Below are positions 17,997 to 26,401 of a DNA stretch of 37,035 nucleotides, piece by piece. Below the pieces are notes generated by a model, which was not told the DNA's origin, ran no database searches, and worked only from the letters and a program-made list of their open reading frames with translations. Positions within the stretch are counted from its first letter, which is position 1. Each line of letters begins with the position of its first letter. This DNA comes from Gammaproteobacteria bacterium (GTDB taxonomy: Bacteria; Pseudomonadota; Gammaproteobacteria; Steroidobacterales; PWYM01). The translations under genes and the position numbers were made by a program. Where the stretch lies: the NCBI GenBank assembly GCA_020832005.1, contig JAFIFN010000023.1:1-37035 (forward strand). The letters run 5' to 3'.

Positions 17997-18827
17997 CTAC
18001 AGGCCGCCCTTGCGACAGGGTTCACTGACCGGCTGCGCGTCGGCCTGGTCCAGGCGCAACGCCGTCAGGCTGCGCCCCCAGTAACATCCGGTATCCAGCG
18101 TAACGAGGTTCGCGCGCCGGGTACAGCCCAACGCCGACCAGTGGCCAACCACGACGCGGGTTGCACCCCAGGCAGCCTGCGGATGCTCGAACCACGGCAC
18201 CAGCCCCGGCGTCTGGCTGCCCGGGGGGCCCTTGGCCTTCATGTCGAGACTGCCGTCCCTGCGGCAGAAGCGCATGCGTGTCAGCGCATTGATGGTGAAG
18301 CGCAGGCGATTGTAGCCGGACAGTGCCGGTGACCACCGGTCCGGCTTGTCGCCGTACAGCACGGCCATCAGGTCACGCCAGTCGGAACCCCTGAGCACCT
18401 CCTCGACACGCCGGGCCTCGCCCAGTGTGGTTTCGACATCCCAGCCGGGCGGGATGCCGGCATGCACCAGCAAGGCATCGAGCGAGGCATCGAAACTGGC
18501 CAGCGGCCGGTGGCGCAGCCAGTCGATCAGTTCGTCCGCGTCGCTGGCCTGCAGCACGGCATCGAGTGTGTCGCGGGCACGCAGCGTCGTACGCGTCGAG
18601 GCCCGTGCCAGCAGGTGCAGGTCATGATTGCCAAGTACCGTGCACACGGCATCGCCCTGGGCGCGCACCCACCGCAGCACCTCGAGCGAGTCGGGTCCGC
18701 GGTTGACCAGGTCACCGACCAGCCACAGGCGGTGTTTCGCTGGATCGAAATCGATCCGGTCGATCAGGCGCATCAGCGGCGCATGGCAGCCCTGCAGATC
18801 GCCGATGGCCCACGTGGCCACGCTCAT
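17997..18827 (-). CDS. apaH: Diadenosine tetraphosphatase (symmetrical)
   Basis: Metallophosphoesterase that splits Ap4A into two ADP, and can remove Np4 caps from RNA in E. coli. The product has 276 residues, the usual length. The start MSVATWAIGDLQGCHAPLMRL carries the GDxxG metal motif, followed by VGDLVNRGPDS near 37-47 and GNHDLHLLA near 66-74. A C-terminal conserved stretch VVGHWSALG and LDTGCYWGRSLTALRL are diagnostic. It lies 23 bases downstream of apaG in the classic surA-pdxA-rsmA-apaG-apaH order. Confidence 0.97.
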   Translation of the reverse strand: MSVATWAIGDLQGCHAPLMRLIDRIDFDPAKHRLWLVGDLVNRGPDSLEVLRWVRAQGDAVCTVLGNHDLHLLARASTRTTLRARDTLDAVLQASDADELIDWLRHRPLASFDASLDALLVHAGIPPGWDVETTLGEARRVEEVLRGSDWRDLMAVLYGDKPDRWSPALSGYNRLRFTINALTRMRFCRRDGSLDMKAKGPPGSQTPGLVPWFEHPQAAWGATRVVVGHWSALGCTRRANLVTLDTGCYWGRSLTALRLDQADAQPVSEPCRKGGL

Positions 18828-18850
18828 GCCAGTCGAGGCCCGCGCACTGG

Positions 18851-19231
18851 TCAGTGCAGCATGCCGGGGATCGCCAGCGAAAACGCAGCGATGGGTGCCT
18901 CGAAGCGATGCCCGTCCTCGGCCTGCATCTGGTAGCTGCCCTGCATCGAGCCCACGGGTGTCTCCAGCACAGCACCGCTGGTATAGCGAAAACCCTGCCC
19001 AGGGGCCAGATTCGGCTGTTCGCCCACAACGCCTTCGCCACGGACTTCCTGGACCTTGCCATTGGCATCGGTGATGACCCAGTGGCGCGTGAGCAGCTTG
19101 GCGGGCTTGCTGCCCTCATTGGTGATGGTGATGGTATAGGCAAACACGAAGCGTGCGTCCTGGGGACTGGACTGGCCATCGACGTAGGTGGTCTCCACCG
19201 AGACCTGGATATCGTAGTCGGAAGTACTCAT
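18851..19231 (-). CDS. apaG: ApaG protein
   Basis: Small beta-sandwich protein (FN3-like fold) of the ApaG family, conserved beside apaH. The product is 126 residues; E. coli ApaG has 125. Key stretches are [16 protein letters not shown] near 25-40, [22 protein letters not shown] near 66-87 and [10 protein letters not shown] near 93-102. I start it at ATG 19231 (MSTSDYDIQ), which fits the family length. ATG 19240 and ATG 19237 are in frame, and 19240 overlaps the rsmA stop as ATGA, so translation may instead begin there by coupling. No clear ribosome binding site separates the options. Confidence 0.95.
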   Translation of the reverse strand: MSTSDYDIQVSVETTYVDGQSSPQDARFVFAYTITITNEGSKPAKLLTRHWVITDANGKVQEVRGEGVVGEQPNLAPGQGFRYTSGAVLETPVGSMQGSYQMQAEDGHRFEAPIAAFSLAIPGMLH

Positions 19232-19236
19232 GAGCA

Positions 19237-20016
19237 TCATTTTAGCGTGCCCACGGCGGCAAGGCGGACGAAATCCTCGATTGACAGGGTTTCCGGCCGC
19301 ACCGTGGGGTCGACCCCGCAATGCTCGATCTGTTCTGTCGTCAGATGCGCCTTCAGCGCATTGCGCACGGTTTTCCTGCGCTGGCCGAACGCCGCAGTGA
19401 CAACGGTGCGCAGGCGCGCCTCATCGGTCGGCGGGCCCAGCGGCACCGGGCGGGGCACCAGCCGCACGATCGACGACCACACCTGCGGCGGCGGTTGAAA
19501 CGCCCCCGGCCCGATGTCAAAGAGTTTCTCGGCGCTGCAGCTCCAGCCGAGCATCACCGAGAGTCGACCGTAGTCGCGGCCTCCCGGGCCCGCCGTCATG
19601 CGTGTGACGACTTCCTTCTGCAACATGAAGTGCATGTCGACGATGTGTTCGCGCTGTGCCAGCAGGTGGAAGAGCAGCGGCGTGGAGATGTTGTAGGGCA
19701 GGTTGCCGACCAGACGCAGGCGCGCGCCTGCGCCAAGCTCGGCAAGACTCACGCCCAGCGCATCGCCCTGGTGGATGCGCAGATCACCGGCATCGGCACA
19801 GTGGCGGGCCAGCTCCGGGATCACGTCGCGATCGATCTCCACGGCCTGCATCTGCCCGGCGCGCAGCAGCAGGGGTCGCGTCAGCGCGCCGAGCCCCGGC
19901 CCGATCTCGACCAGCTGCTCGCCGGGCATGGGATCGACGGCTGCGACGATGCGCTCGATGACATAGGGATCGTGCAGAAAATGCTGACCGAAGCGCTTGC
20001 GTGGACGGATGCTCAC
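19237..20016 (-). CDS. rsmA: 16S rRNA dimethyladenosine methyltransferase
   Basis: Also called KsgA. Dimethylates A1518 and A1519 in the 3' hairpin of 16S rRNA during 30S assembly, using SAM. The product has 259 residues. The N-terminus [13 protein letters not shown] leads to the SAM motif [11 protein letters not shown] at 36-46 and the catalytic motif NLPYNIST at 105-112. The start is GTG at 20016, which overlaps the pdxA stop as GTGA, so the two are translationally coupled. The end overlaps a possible apaG start in the same way. Confidence 0.97.
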   Translation of the reverse strand: MSIRPRKRFGQHFLHDPYVIERIVAAVDPMPGEQLVEIGPGLGALTRPLLLRAGQMQAVEIDRDVIPELARHCADAGDLRIHQGDALGVSLAELGAGARLRLVGNLPYNISTPLLFHLLAQREHIVDMHFMLQKEVVTRMTAGPGGRDYGRLSVMLGWSCSAEKLFDIGPGAFQPPPQVWSSIVRLVPRPVPLGPPTDEARLRTVVTAAFGQRRKTVRNALKAHLTTEQIEHCGVDPTVRPETLSIEDFVRLAAVGTLK

Positions 20017-20996
20017 GACTTGCCGGCAAGTGCGATGGCCATCTGCAGCGCTGCGATGAGACTGCCGGGGTCGGCGCGGCCGGTGCCGGCGAGATCCAGC
20101 GCCGTACCATGGTCAACCGAGGTTCGCACGATCGGCAGCCCCAGCGTGACATTGACGATCTCCCCGAAGCCCATGGCCTTGATCGCCGGCAGGCCCTGGT
20201 CGTGATACATCGCGAGAATCGCATCGGCCCCGTCGCGGCTGCGTGCGGTGAACGCCGTGTCGGCCGGTACCGGCCCGGTGACCATGATGCCGCGCGCACG
20301 CGCAGCGTCCACGGCCGGGGTGATCACCTCGCCATCCTCGGATCCCAGGTGGCCACCTTCACCGGCATGCGGATTGAGGCCGCAGATCAGGATGCGCGGC
20401 CGGGGGATGCCGAATCGCACGACAAGGTCGCGGTGAAGCACGTCCAGAATATCCGTGAGCAGCCTCGTCGTGATCGCTCCGGGGACCTGGGCCAGCGGCA
20501 GATGGGTCGTGGCAAGCGCCACGCGCAGCGCGCCTGCAGCCAGCAGCATGACCGGCAGCGGGCAGCCGGTGCGTTCGGCGAGGTACTCGGTATGCCCGGA
20601 GAAACGAATGCCCGCGTCGTTGATGATGCCCTTATGTACCGGTGCGGTGACCATGGCATCGGCGCGGCCTTCGCGGCACGCCCTCAACGCCGTATCGAGC
20701 ATCGCCAGCACACTGGTGGCGTTGCCAGTGCACAGATGCCCGGGTTCGCTGGGTTCGCCCAGCGGATGCGGCCACACGTGCAAGGTGCCGGGCTGGTGCA
20801 GTGGCGGTGTTTGTGCAGGCGCCAGTAGTCGAATGTCGACATCGAGGCCGAGCGCCCGGGCGCGCGCCTCCAGCAGATTGGCATCGGCGCAGACTACGAG
20901 GCGGGCTGCGAGACGCCCAGCGGCCACCTGCAGGCACAGCTCGGGCCCGATGCCGGCAGGCTCTCCGCTGGTCAGAACCAGCCGCGGCGGATTCAT
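20013..20996 (-). CDS. pdxA: 4-hydroxythreonine-4-phosphate dehydrogenase
   Basis: NAD(P)-dependent enzyme of the DXP-dependent pyridoxal phosphate route. The product is 327 residues, as expected. It starts [20 protein letters not shown]. The metal ligands H165 (TTHLPL), H210 (LNPHAGEGG) and H265 (YHDQG) are all present, and SGHTEYLAE near 133-141 binds substrate. ATG 20996 follows surA by 19 bases. The open frame extends upstream into surA but lacks similarity. PLP made by this route is the cofactor of the GcvPB and KynU proteins also encoded here. Confidence 0.97.
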   Translation of the reverse strand: MNPPRLVLTSGEPAGIGPELCLQVAAGRLAARLVVCADANLLEARARALGLDVDIRLLAPAQTPPLHQPGTLHVWPHPLGEPSEPGHLCTGNATSVLAMLDTALRACREGRADAMVTAPVHKGIINDAGIRFSGHTEYLAERTGCPLPVMLLAAGALRVALATTHLPLAQVPGAITTRLLTDILDVLHRDLVVRFGIPRPRILICGLNPHAGEGGHLGSEDGEVITPAVDAARARGIMVTGPVPADTAFTARSRDGADAILAMYHDQGLPAIKAMGFGEIVNVTLGLPIVRTSVDHGTALDLAGTGRADPGSLIAALQMAIALAGKS

Positions 20997-21015
20997 GCCC
21001 GTCCGGGCCGCGTGC

Positions 21016-22341
21016 TCAGATGCGGTACTCGACGAAGGCCTCGTCACGCAGTCGCTGGATCCACAGCTCGACCTCTTCCTCGAACTTGCGCTGGCGCACT
21101 GCCATGACGGCATCGCGGCGCTGCAGGTCCTCGGTCGTATCGTAGGTGCGCCGCTCCATGACTTCGACGATATGCCAGCCGAAAGGCGTACGGAACGGCT
21201 CGCTGAGCTCGCCGATGGGCAGTTCGGTCACCATGCGGGAGAATTCGGGCACGTAGTCACCAGGTTCCGCCCAACCCAGGGAGCCGCCTTCCGCGCCTGA
21301 ACCGATGTCTTCAGAGATGGCGCGCGCGATGGCGCCGAAGTCGTCGCCACCAAGAATCTGATTGCGCACGTTCACCAGTCGCTGGCGGACGGCCTCGTCA
21401 TCCATGACCTCGGTGGGCGAGAGCAGGATATGCCGGGCCTTGACCTGGTCGACGACGACCCGCTCGGTGCCGCGCACGTCATTGACGCGCACGATATGAA
21501 AACCGCTGCCGCTGCGGAAGGGCGTGGCAATCTCTCCGGCCTCCAGACCGCCGACCACCTCGGCAAAAATCGTCGGCAGCTGGCTGCCCTTGCGCCAGCC
21601 CAGCGCGCCGCCATCCAGCGCCGTCTGGGCGTCGGAGTAGGTGACCGCCAGCTGCGCGAAGTCCTCGCCGCCTTCGATCCGTGCCATGATCTCGTCGACA
21701 CGCTGCCGCGCCTGGGCGAGCTGTTCCGGGGTGGCCGAGGCCGAGACATTGACCAGGATGTGCGAGACATCGTAATCGAGGTCGTCGAGGGCGGCGCCCT
21801 GCTGTCGGACCAGGTACTGTTCGATCTCGCGCTCGGAGACGCTGATTCGATTCATGACGTCGCGCGAACGCAGCTGCTCAAGAATCATCTGTTCACGGAA
21901 ATCCTGGCGGTAGGCGACATAGTCGATCCCCTCGGCTGCGAGCACCTGCGGAAACTGCTCCAGAGTCAGGCCGTTGCGCCCGGCGATTTCGGCCAGCGCG
22001 CGATTGAGCATCTCATCGGGGACGACAATGCCCAGGCGCTCGGCACGCTGCAGCTGGATGCGCTGCACTACGAGGCGTTCCAGGATCTGACGTTCCAGGA
22101 CCGGCATCGGCGGCAGTTGGGTCTGTTGTTCGCGCAGACGCTCTACGATCATCTGCATCTGCTCGCGCAGCTCGCTTTTCAGCACGACACCTTCGTTGAC
22201 GATCGCGGCCACGCCGTCAATCAACTCGCCGGTGGCGGACAGCTCACGCGTCTGCGCCTGGCTGGCCTGCAGGGGCCCGAATACCAGCGCGGCTGCGACG
22301 ACAAGCCCCGTCAGGGCACGCTCAAAACCTTTCCCTGCCAT
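21016..22341 (-). CDS. surA: Periplasmic chaperone/peptidyl-prolyl isomerase SurA
   Basis: Escorts outer-membrane proteins, including LptD, through the periplasm to the BAM complex. The product has 441 residues, near E. coli SurA (428). It has a signal peptide (hydrophobic about 10-22, AQA cleavage near 30) and the N-terminal chaperone domain with DGVAAIVNEGVVLKSEL near 42-58. Two parvulin domains follow: about 190-290 (SHILVNV ... GFHIVRV) and about 300-398 (RHILLSP ... GWHIVEV). ATG 22341 lies 20 bases inside the end of lptD, so the genes overlap. The 58 upstream codons in frame are lptD antiframe sequence. The order lptD-surA-pdxA is standard. Confidence 0.97.
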   Translation of the reverse strand: MAGKGFERALTGLVVAAALVFGPLQASQAQTRELSATGELIDGVAAIVNEGVVLKSELREQMQMIVERLREQQTQLPPMPVLERQILERLVVQRIQLQRAERLGIVVPDEMLNRALAEIAGRNGLTLEQFPQVLAAEGIDYVAYRQDFREQMILEQLRSRDVMNRISVSEREIEQYLVRQQGAALDDLDYDVSHILVNVSASATPEQLAQARQRVDEIMARIEGGEDFAQLAVTYSDAQTALDGGALGWRKGSQLPTIFAEVVGGLEAGEIATPFRSGSGFHIVRVNDVRGTERVVVDQVKARHILLSPTEVMDDEAVRQRLVNVRNQILGGDDFGAIARAISEDIGSGAEGGSLGWAEPGDYVPEFSRMVTELPIGELSEPFRTPFGWHIVEVMERRTYDTTEDLQRRDAVMAVRQRKFEEEVELWIQRLRDEAFVEYRI

Positions 22342-24541
22342 AACCCACAATGCCTCTTTCGAGAAAATCTTCAGCTGAATCTCCGACACTGGCAAGCCCG
22401 TTGAGTTCAACCTGCAGCGCGATGGCTGTGTCGGACTCGCCGGTGCGCCGGCTGATATAACGCCGTACCACCAAGCGCAGCGCAAAACAGCAGGCACGGT
22501 ACTCCACGCCGGCAAAGCGATCCAGCGTCGTGCTCTCCCTCAGGGAGTAATTGTACCTGCCCACGAGGTTCCAGCGCTCGGAGGCGGGCCAGGAGAACGA
22601 CACATCGCCCTGTTCGAGCGCCCCCCGGCGAAACCGGTAGGACAGGTTCACCACCCGGGCCTCGTCGGGACGGTACTGCAGCCTGGCCTCGGACTGTCGC
22701 GTGGCGGAGAGTTCACTGCTCCACTGGTGGCCCAGGTCCAGACGCCAGCGATCGGCCAGCACCAGCCCCAGCTCGCCCACATACTCGGCGCTATTGGCGA
22801 GCGGAGGCGAGGTGTCGGGCAGGGCGATCGCCTGGTCGCTGAGGTAGCGGGTCTGGCCGAGCGTCAGGCGCAGGCGTTCGCGGCCCGTGTTCTCATCGAC
22901 CACCCGGGTGGTGACGCCGACATTGACCTGGTCGGTGTCACCCACGCGGTCGATGCCCAGGTAGCGGTTGGTTCTGAACAGCTGTACGAGATTGAAGTCG
23001 GGCAGGATGGTGTCAAAGATCGGCAGCTGACTCTGATCGCGGAACGGCACATGCACGTATTGCATCCGCGGCTCCAGGGTCTGCAGCCAGCGTCCGTTGC
23101 CGCCCGCATCACGTTCGAACAGGGCGCCGAGGTCGATGCTGCTGATCGGCAGCGTGCGCACAGGGCTGCTGGATTGCCCGGGCGCGACATCATCCAGCGC
23201 GTAGCGGGTGTGCTGCAGCGCGACGGAAGGTCGCAGATACAGCCCCGGCGGACCGAAGCGGCGACTGATCTCGGGCTGCAGGTCCATGCGCCAGCCAGTG
23301 GTGCCGACGCTGTGGTCGAAATTCACCAGCTCGCCGGTCACGCCCAGGTCCAGGCCCAGCCAGCGGTCTGGCCACAGACCTTCCAGCATCAGCTGCGGCA
23401 CACGCCGATAGGGCCTCTCGGCTTCGACAATCTCGTCATCGATGGTCTGATAGGCCTGCAGGCGGGCAAGGAATCTCAGGTCCCGACCGGCGTATTCGAT
23501 CTCGAGCCGCCGGTCGAGATGGGTCTGGCTGGTGGCCGTGACGCCGCCGCCCAGGTCCTCGAAATAATTGCTGTCGCTGACGTCCTTGCCGTCGAAAGTG
23601 GCGCGCCAGCGATCGCCGAACCAGCTGCGGTGAAACAGGCTGGAATACCTGCGATCACTGCGTGACACCCGGTCGCCGGGCAGGAAGTCCAGTTCCGCGA
23701 CGCCTTCAGAGCCACGGGTGAGGTAACGGAATTCGCTGCCGAGCATGACGCCGCGTCGGGTCATGGCCCGTCCGGTCAATGTCAGGTCATAGTTGGGCGA
23801 GAGATTCAGGTAGTACGGAACGCTGATGTCCTCGCCGGTGCGATCCGAGCGGCGAAGCTGTGGAAACAGGAAGCCGGACTTGCGCGCATCCGTGATCGGG
23901 AACGAGATCCACGGGGTGTAGAGGATCGGCACTCCCATGAAGTCCACACGCACGTTGCGCCCGGTGCCGAAGCCCGAGTCGCCATCCAGCCGAATCTCGC
24001 CTGCGCGCAGGGTCCAGTCCTCGTTGCCCTCGGGACAGGTGGTGTAGAGCACATCCCTGAGCCGCACGCTGCGGTCGCCGCGGACCTCCATGTTTGCCGC
24101 CCCACCCCGCGCCGGTCTGCGCGGCAGGCTGAACGACGCGTCGCGAAAGTCCACGCGCTCCTCGGCGCCGTCGAATCCGGCGTCCTCGCTACGCACGATC
24201 AGGTTGCCATCCCGGTATTCCACGCCACCGGTCACCCGCAGACGCTGGGTGGCGGCTTCGAACTCGGCGGATTCAGAGCGCAACAGACGACCGCGCCCGC
24301 GGATCTGCACATCGCCGGTCAGGGTCGAGACGCCCTCGCGCCTGATGTCGGCATCATCAGCGCTGATGGACAGGCCGCCCTCGTCGGCGAGCTGTTCGGC
24401 CAGCAGCCGATCCATCTCCGGATCTACCGGCGGCAGGCACATGGGTCCTGCCGCCTGCGCCTGAGCCTGCGTCGTCATCGCTGCCGCCATCGCAAGGGAC
24501 AGGAACAGGGCAAGGGCAGGCCCGGCTGGCAGGATTGGCAT
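22322..24541 (-). CDS. lptD: LPS-assembly protein LptD
   Basis: Outer-membrane beta-barrel that inserts lipopolysaccharide in the outer leaflet together with LptE. The product has 739 residues from ATG 24541; GTG 24544 directly before it is an equal option. It has a signal peptide (about 8-30), then an OstA/jellyroll domain (about 50-170) and the barrel. Four cysteines that form the maturation disulfides in E. coli have clear counterparts: one right after the signal peptide (GPMC), one in TTCPEGNEDW and a pair in RACCFALR near the C-terminus. It is the first gene of the nine-gene minus-strand run and divergent from amgK, with only 41 bases between starts. No convincing promoter is visible on its strand. 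Confidence 0.97.
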   Translation of the reverse strand: MPILPAGPALALFLSLAMAAAMTTQAQAQAAGPMCLPPVDPEMDRLLAEQLADEGGLSISADDADIRREGVSTLTGDVQIRGRGRLLRSESAEFEAATQRLRVTGGVEYRDGNLIVRSEDAGFDGAEERVDFRDASFSLPRRPARGGAANMEVRGDRSVRLRDVLYTTCPEGNEDWTLRAGEIRLDGDSGFGTGRNVRVDFMGVPILYTPWISFPITDARKSGFLFPQLRRSDRTGEDISVPYYLNLSPNYDLTLTGRAMTRRGVMLGSEFRYLTRGSEGVAELDFLPGDRVSRSDRRYSSLFHRSWFGDRWRATFDGKDVSDSNYFEDLGGGVTATSQTHLDRRLEIEYAGRDLRFLARLQAYQTIDDEIVEAERPYRRVPQLMLEGLWPDRWLGLDLGVTGELVNFDHSVGTTGWRMDLQPEISRRFGPPGLYLRPSVALQHTRYALDDVAPGQSSSPVRTLPISSIDLGALFERDAGGNGRWLQTLEPRMQYVHVPFRDQSQLPIFDTILPDFNLVQLFRTNRYLGIDRVGDTDQVNVGVTTRVVDENTGRERLRLTLGQTRYLSDQAIALPDTSPPLANSAEYVGELGLVLADRWRLDLGHQWSSELSATRQSEARLQYRPDEARVVNLSYRFRRGALEQGDVSFSWPASERWNLVGRYNYSLRESTTLDRFAGVEYRACCFALRLVVRRYISRRTGESDTAIALQVELNGLASVGDSAEDFLERGIVGYGRERF

Positions 24542-24582
24542 CACCGTGATTTTGACAGTACGCGCGCGAAAGGGTGGCTACA

Positions 24583-25629
24583 ATGGCACAACTGATGACT
24601 ACCTTCAACGCAGCCCCGGAACACATCGATCCGCGCGTCCAGGCCGCCCGGAGCTGGCTGCGGCACACCCTGGGCGATTCTGCGCTGGCCCTGGAACCGG
24701 CGTCTGAAGACGCCAGTTTTCGTCGCTATTTTCGCGTGCATCGGCAGGGGACCAGTCTGGTGCTCATGGATGCACCCCCCGAGCTCGAGCCCTCCGAGGC
24801 GTTTCTGCGCATCGCCGATTGGCTGGCGCAGTGCGGAGTCCACGTCCCGGCGGTCCACGATCACGACCTGGACCAGGGCTTCCTGCTGTTGGAAGATCTT
24901 GGTGACCTATCGTATTTCGCGGCGCTGCGCGCCCGGCCCGACCGGGCCGACGCACTCTACCGGGATGCGATCGCAAGCCTGGTGGCGATACAGCAGGGTG
25001 GCCGTGCGTTCCAGCAATCACTGCCGCCCTATGATGAGGCCCTGTTGCGCCGCGAGCTTGCGCTGTTCACGGACTGGCTGTGTGGCACCCACCTTGGACT
25101 GGGCTCAAGTCGTGCCGAGGCCGCACAGCTGGAGGCGGTCCATGACCTGCTGATCGCCAGTGCGTTGGCCCAGCCACGGGTATTCGTGCACCGGGATTAC
25201 CATTCACGCAATCTGATGGTATGCGACGAGCGCAACCCCGGCGTGCTGGACTTCCAGGACGCCGTGGCCGGCCCCATCAGCTACGACCTGGTGTCGCTGC
25301 TCAAGGACTGCTACCTGGTCTGGCCGCAGGCGGATCGCGCGCGCTGGATTGCCGACTACCACGCAGCGGCTACCCAGGCTGGTCTGCCAGTCGGCCCTGC
25401 CGATGAGTTCAATCGCTGGCTTGACCTGATGGGTGTGCAGAGACATCTGAAGGCGGCCGGGATCTTCGCGCGCCTTTATCATCGCGACGGCAAGGCGGGG
25501 TATCTGGCTGATATTCCGCGCACACTGGACTACGTTGTCGAGGTGGCACGCACGTATCCGGAACTGGGCGAGTTTGGAAGCTTTGTCGAACGACGTGTGC
25601 TGCCGACACTGGCGGCGCGCCCGCAGTGA
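24583..25629 (+). CDS. amgK: N-acetylmuramate/N-acetylglucosamine anomeric kinase
   Basis: Aminoglycoside-phosphotransferase-fold kinase that phosphorylates MurNAc and GlcNAc at C1 in the cell-wall recycling route known from Pseudomonas. The product has 348 residues. The kinase motifs are HRDYHSRN from H203 (D205 catalytic) and DFQD from D223. Identification rests on this fold, the directly coupled murU and the divergent lptD, which is the same order as in P. aeruginosa. I choose ATG 24583, 8 bases after AAAGGG; GTG 24574 and ATG 24595 are alternatives. TTGACA at 24552-24557 is a perfect -35 box, but the only good -10 (TACAAT, 24579-24584) is 21 bases away and covers the start codon. Confidence 0.9.
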   Translation: MAQLMTTFNAAPEHIDPRVQAARSWLRHTLGDSALALEPASEDASFRRYFRVHRQGTSLVLMDAPPELEPSEAFLRIADWLAQCGVHVPAVHDHDLDQGFLLLEDLGDLSYFAALRARPDRADALYRDAIASLVAIQQGGRAFQQSLPPYDEALLRRELALFTDWLCGTHLGLGSSRAEAAQLEAVHDLLIASALAQPRVFVHRDYHSRNLMVCDERNPGVLDFQDAVAGPISYDLVSLLKDCYLVWPQADRARWIADYHAAATQAGLPVGPADEFNRWLDLMGVQRHLKAAGIFARLYHRDGKAGYLADIPRTLDYVVEVARTYPELGEFGSFVERRVLPTLAARPQ

Positions 25630-26312
25630 AGGCCATGCTGCTGGCCGCCGGGCGCGGCCGCCGGATGGGCGCGCTGACGCTCAGGCAGCCCAAACCGCTG
25701 CTGCCGGTGGGTGGGCAGCCACTGATCGTCCGCCACCTGGAACGCCTGGCCGCAGCGGGTGTACGAGAGGTCATCATCAACCTTTCATGGCAGGCAGAGC
25801 GGCTGCGCGCCAGTCTCGGCGATGGTGATCGCTGGGGGCTTTTCATTCGCTACAGTGACGAGGGCGACACCGCGCTGGAAACCGCCGGTGGCATCATCAA
25901 CGCCCTGCCGCTGCTGGGAAAAGCGCCTTTCCTGGTCGTCAACGGCGACATCGTCACCGATCACCCGCTTAGAGTGTCTGCGCTCGAGGCGGACCTGCTG
26001 GGCCGCCTGGTGCTGGTCGACAATCCTGCGCACAACCGCTCGGGTGACTACGGCCTGCGTGACGGACGGGTAACGGATTCGGCGCCGCGGCTGACGTTCT
26101 CGGGTATCTCGTTACTCAGTCCGGCGCTGTTCGAAGGCCTTGCACCGGGCATCCGACCGCTGGCACAGCTGTTCGCACCGGCGATCGCCGCGGGCCGCCT
26201 GACCGGGGAGCATTATCGGGGCTACTGGTCGGATGCCGGGACACCTGCGCGACTGGCTGCGGCCGATCAGTGGGTGCGCGGCCAGTCGCGTGCCCCGACG
26301 CCTCAGCGGTAA
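25626..26312 (+). CDS. murU: N-acetylmuramate-1-phosphate uridylyltransferase
   Basis: Nucleotidyltransferase that turns MurNAc-1-phosphate into UDP-MurNAc and so bypasses MurA. The product has 228 residues. The N-terminal motif MLLAAGRGRRMGALT followed by PKPLLPVGGQPL is the nucleotide-sugar pyrophosphorylase signature. NGDIVTDHPL near 105-114 carries the metal-binding aspartate. The start is GTG 25626, overlapping the amgK stop as GTGA. ATG 25635 is in frame but would remove part of the conserved beta strand. Other sugar nucleotidyltransferases share the fold; the link to amgK makes MurU the best call. Confidence 0.9.
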   Translation: MKAMLLAAGRGRRMGALTLRQPKPLLPVGGQPLIVRHLERLAAAGVREVIINLSWQAERLRASLGDGDRWGLFIRYSDEGDTALETAGGIINALPLLGKAPFLVVNGDIVTDHPLRVSALEADLLGRLVLVDNPAHNRSGDYGLRDGRVTDSAPRLTFSGISLLSPALFEGLAPGIRPLAQLFAPAIAAGRLTGEHYRGYWSDAGTPARLAAADQWVRGQSRAPTPQR

Positions 26313-26365
26313 GGTTCGCGCATTTCGACGCAGCGTGCAGTAATCGCATTTTTCGGCATGCGCGC

Positions 26366-26383
26366 TACACTGGTTAAGCCAGT
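26366..26383 (+). promoter_or_regulatory. Candidate -10 box with adjoining palindrome before the 26402 gene
   Basis: TACACT at 26366-26371 matches the -10 consensus at 4 of 6 positions. An inverted repeat, ACTGG (26369-26373) and CCAGT (26379-26383) around TTAAG, overlaps its downstream edge. That would place it over the transcription start of the 26402 gene, as an operator might be. The best -35 candidate is poor. The function is inference. Confidence 0.25.
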
Positions 26384-26401
26384 TTCATTGGGAAGGCGCC
26401 G

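Noticed and set aside
21430-22404. 324-codon plus-strand frame opposite surA
   Set aside because: It is the antisense image of surA and shows no conserved domain.
24552-24584. Standard sigma70 promoter for amgK
   Set aside because: The boxes are good but the 21-base spacing is outside the normal range and the -10 covers the start codon; kept only as a finding.
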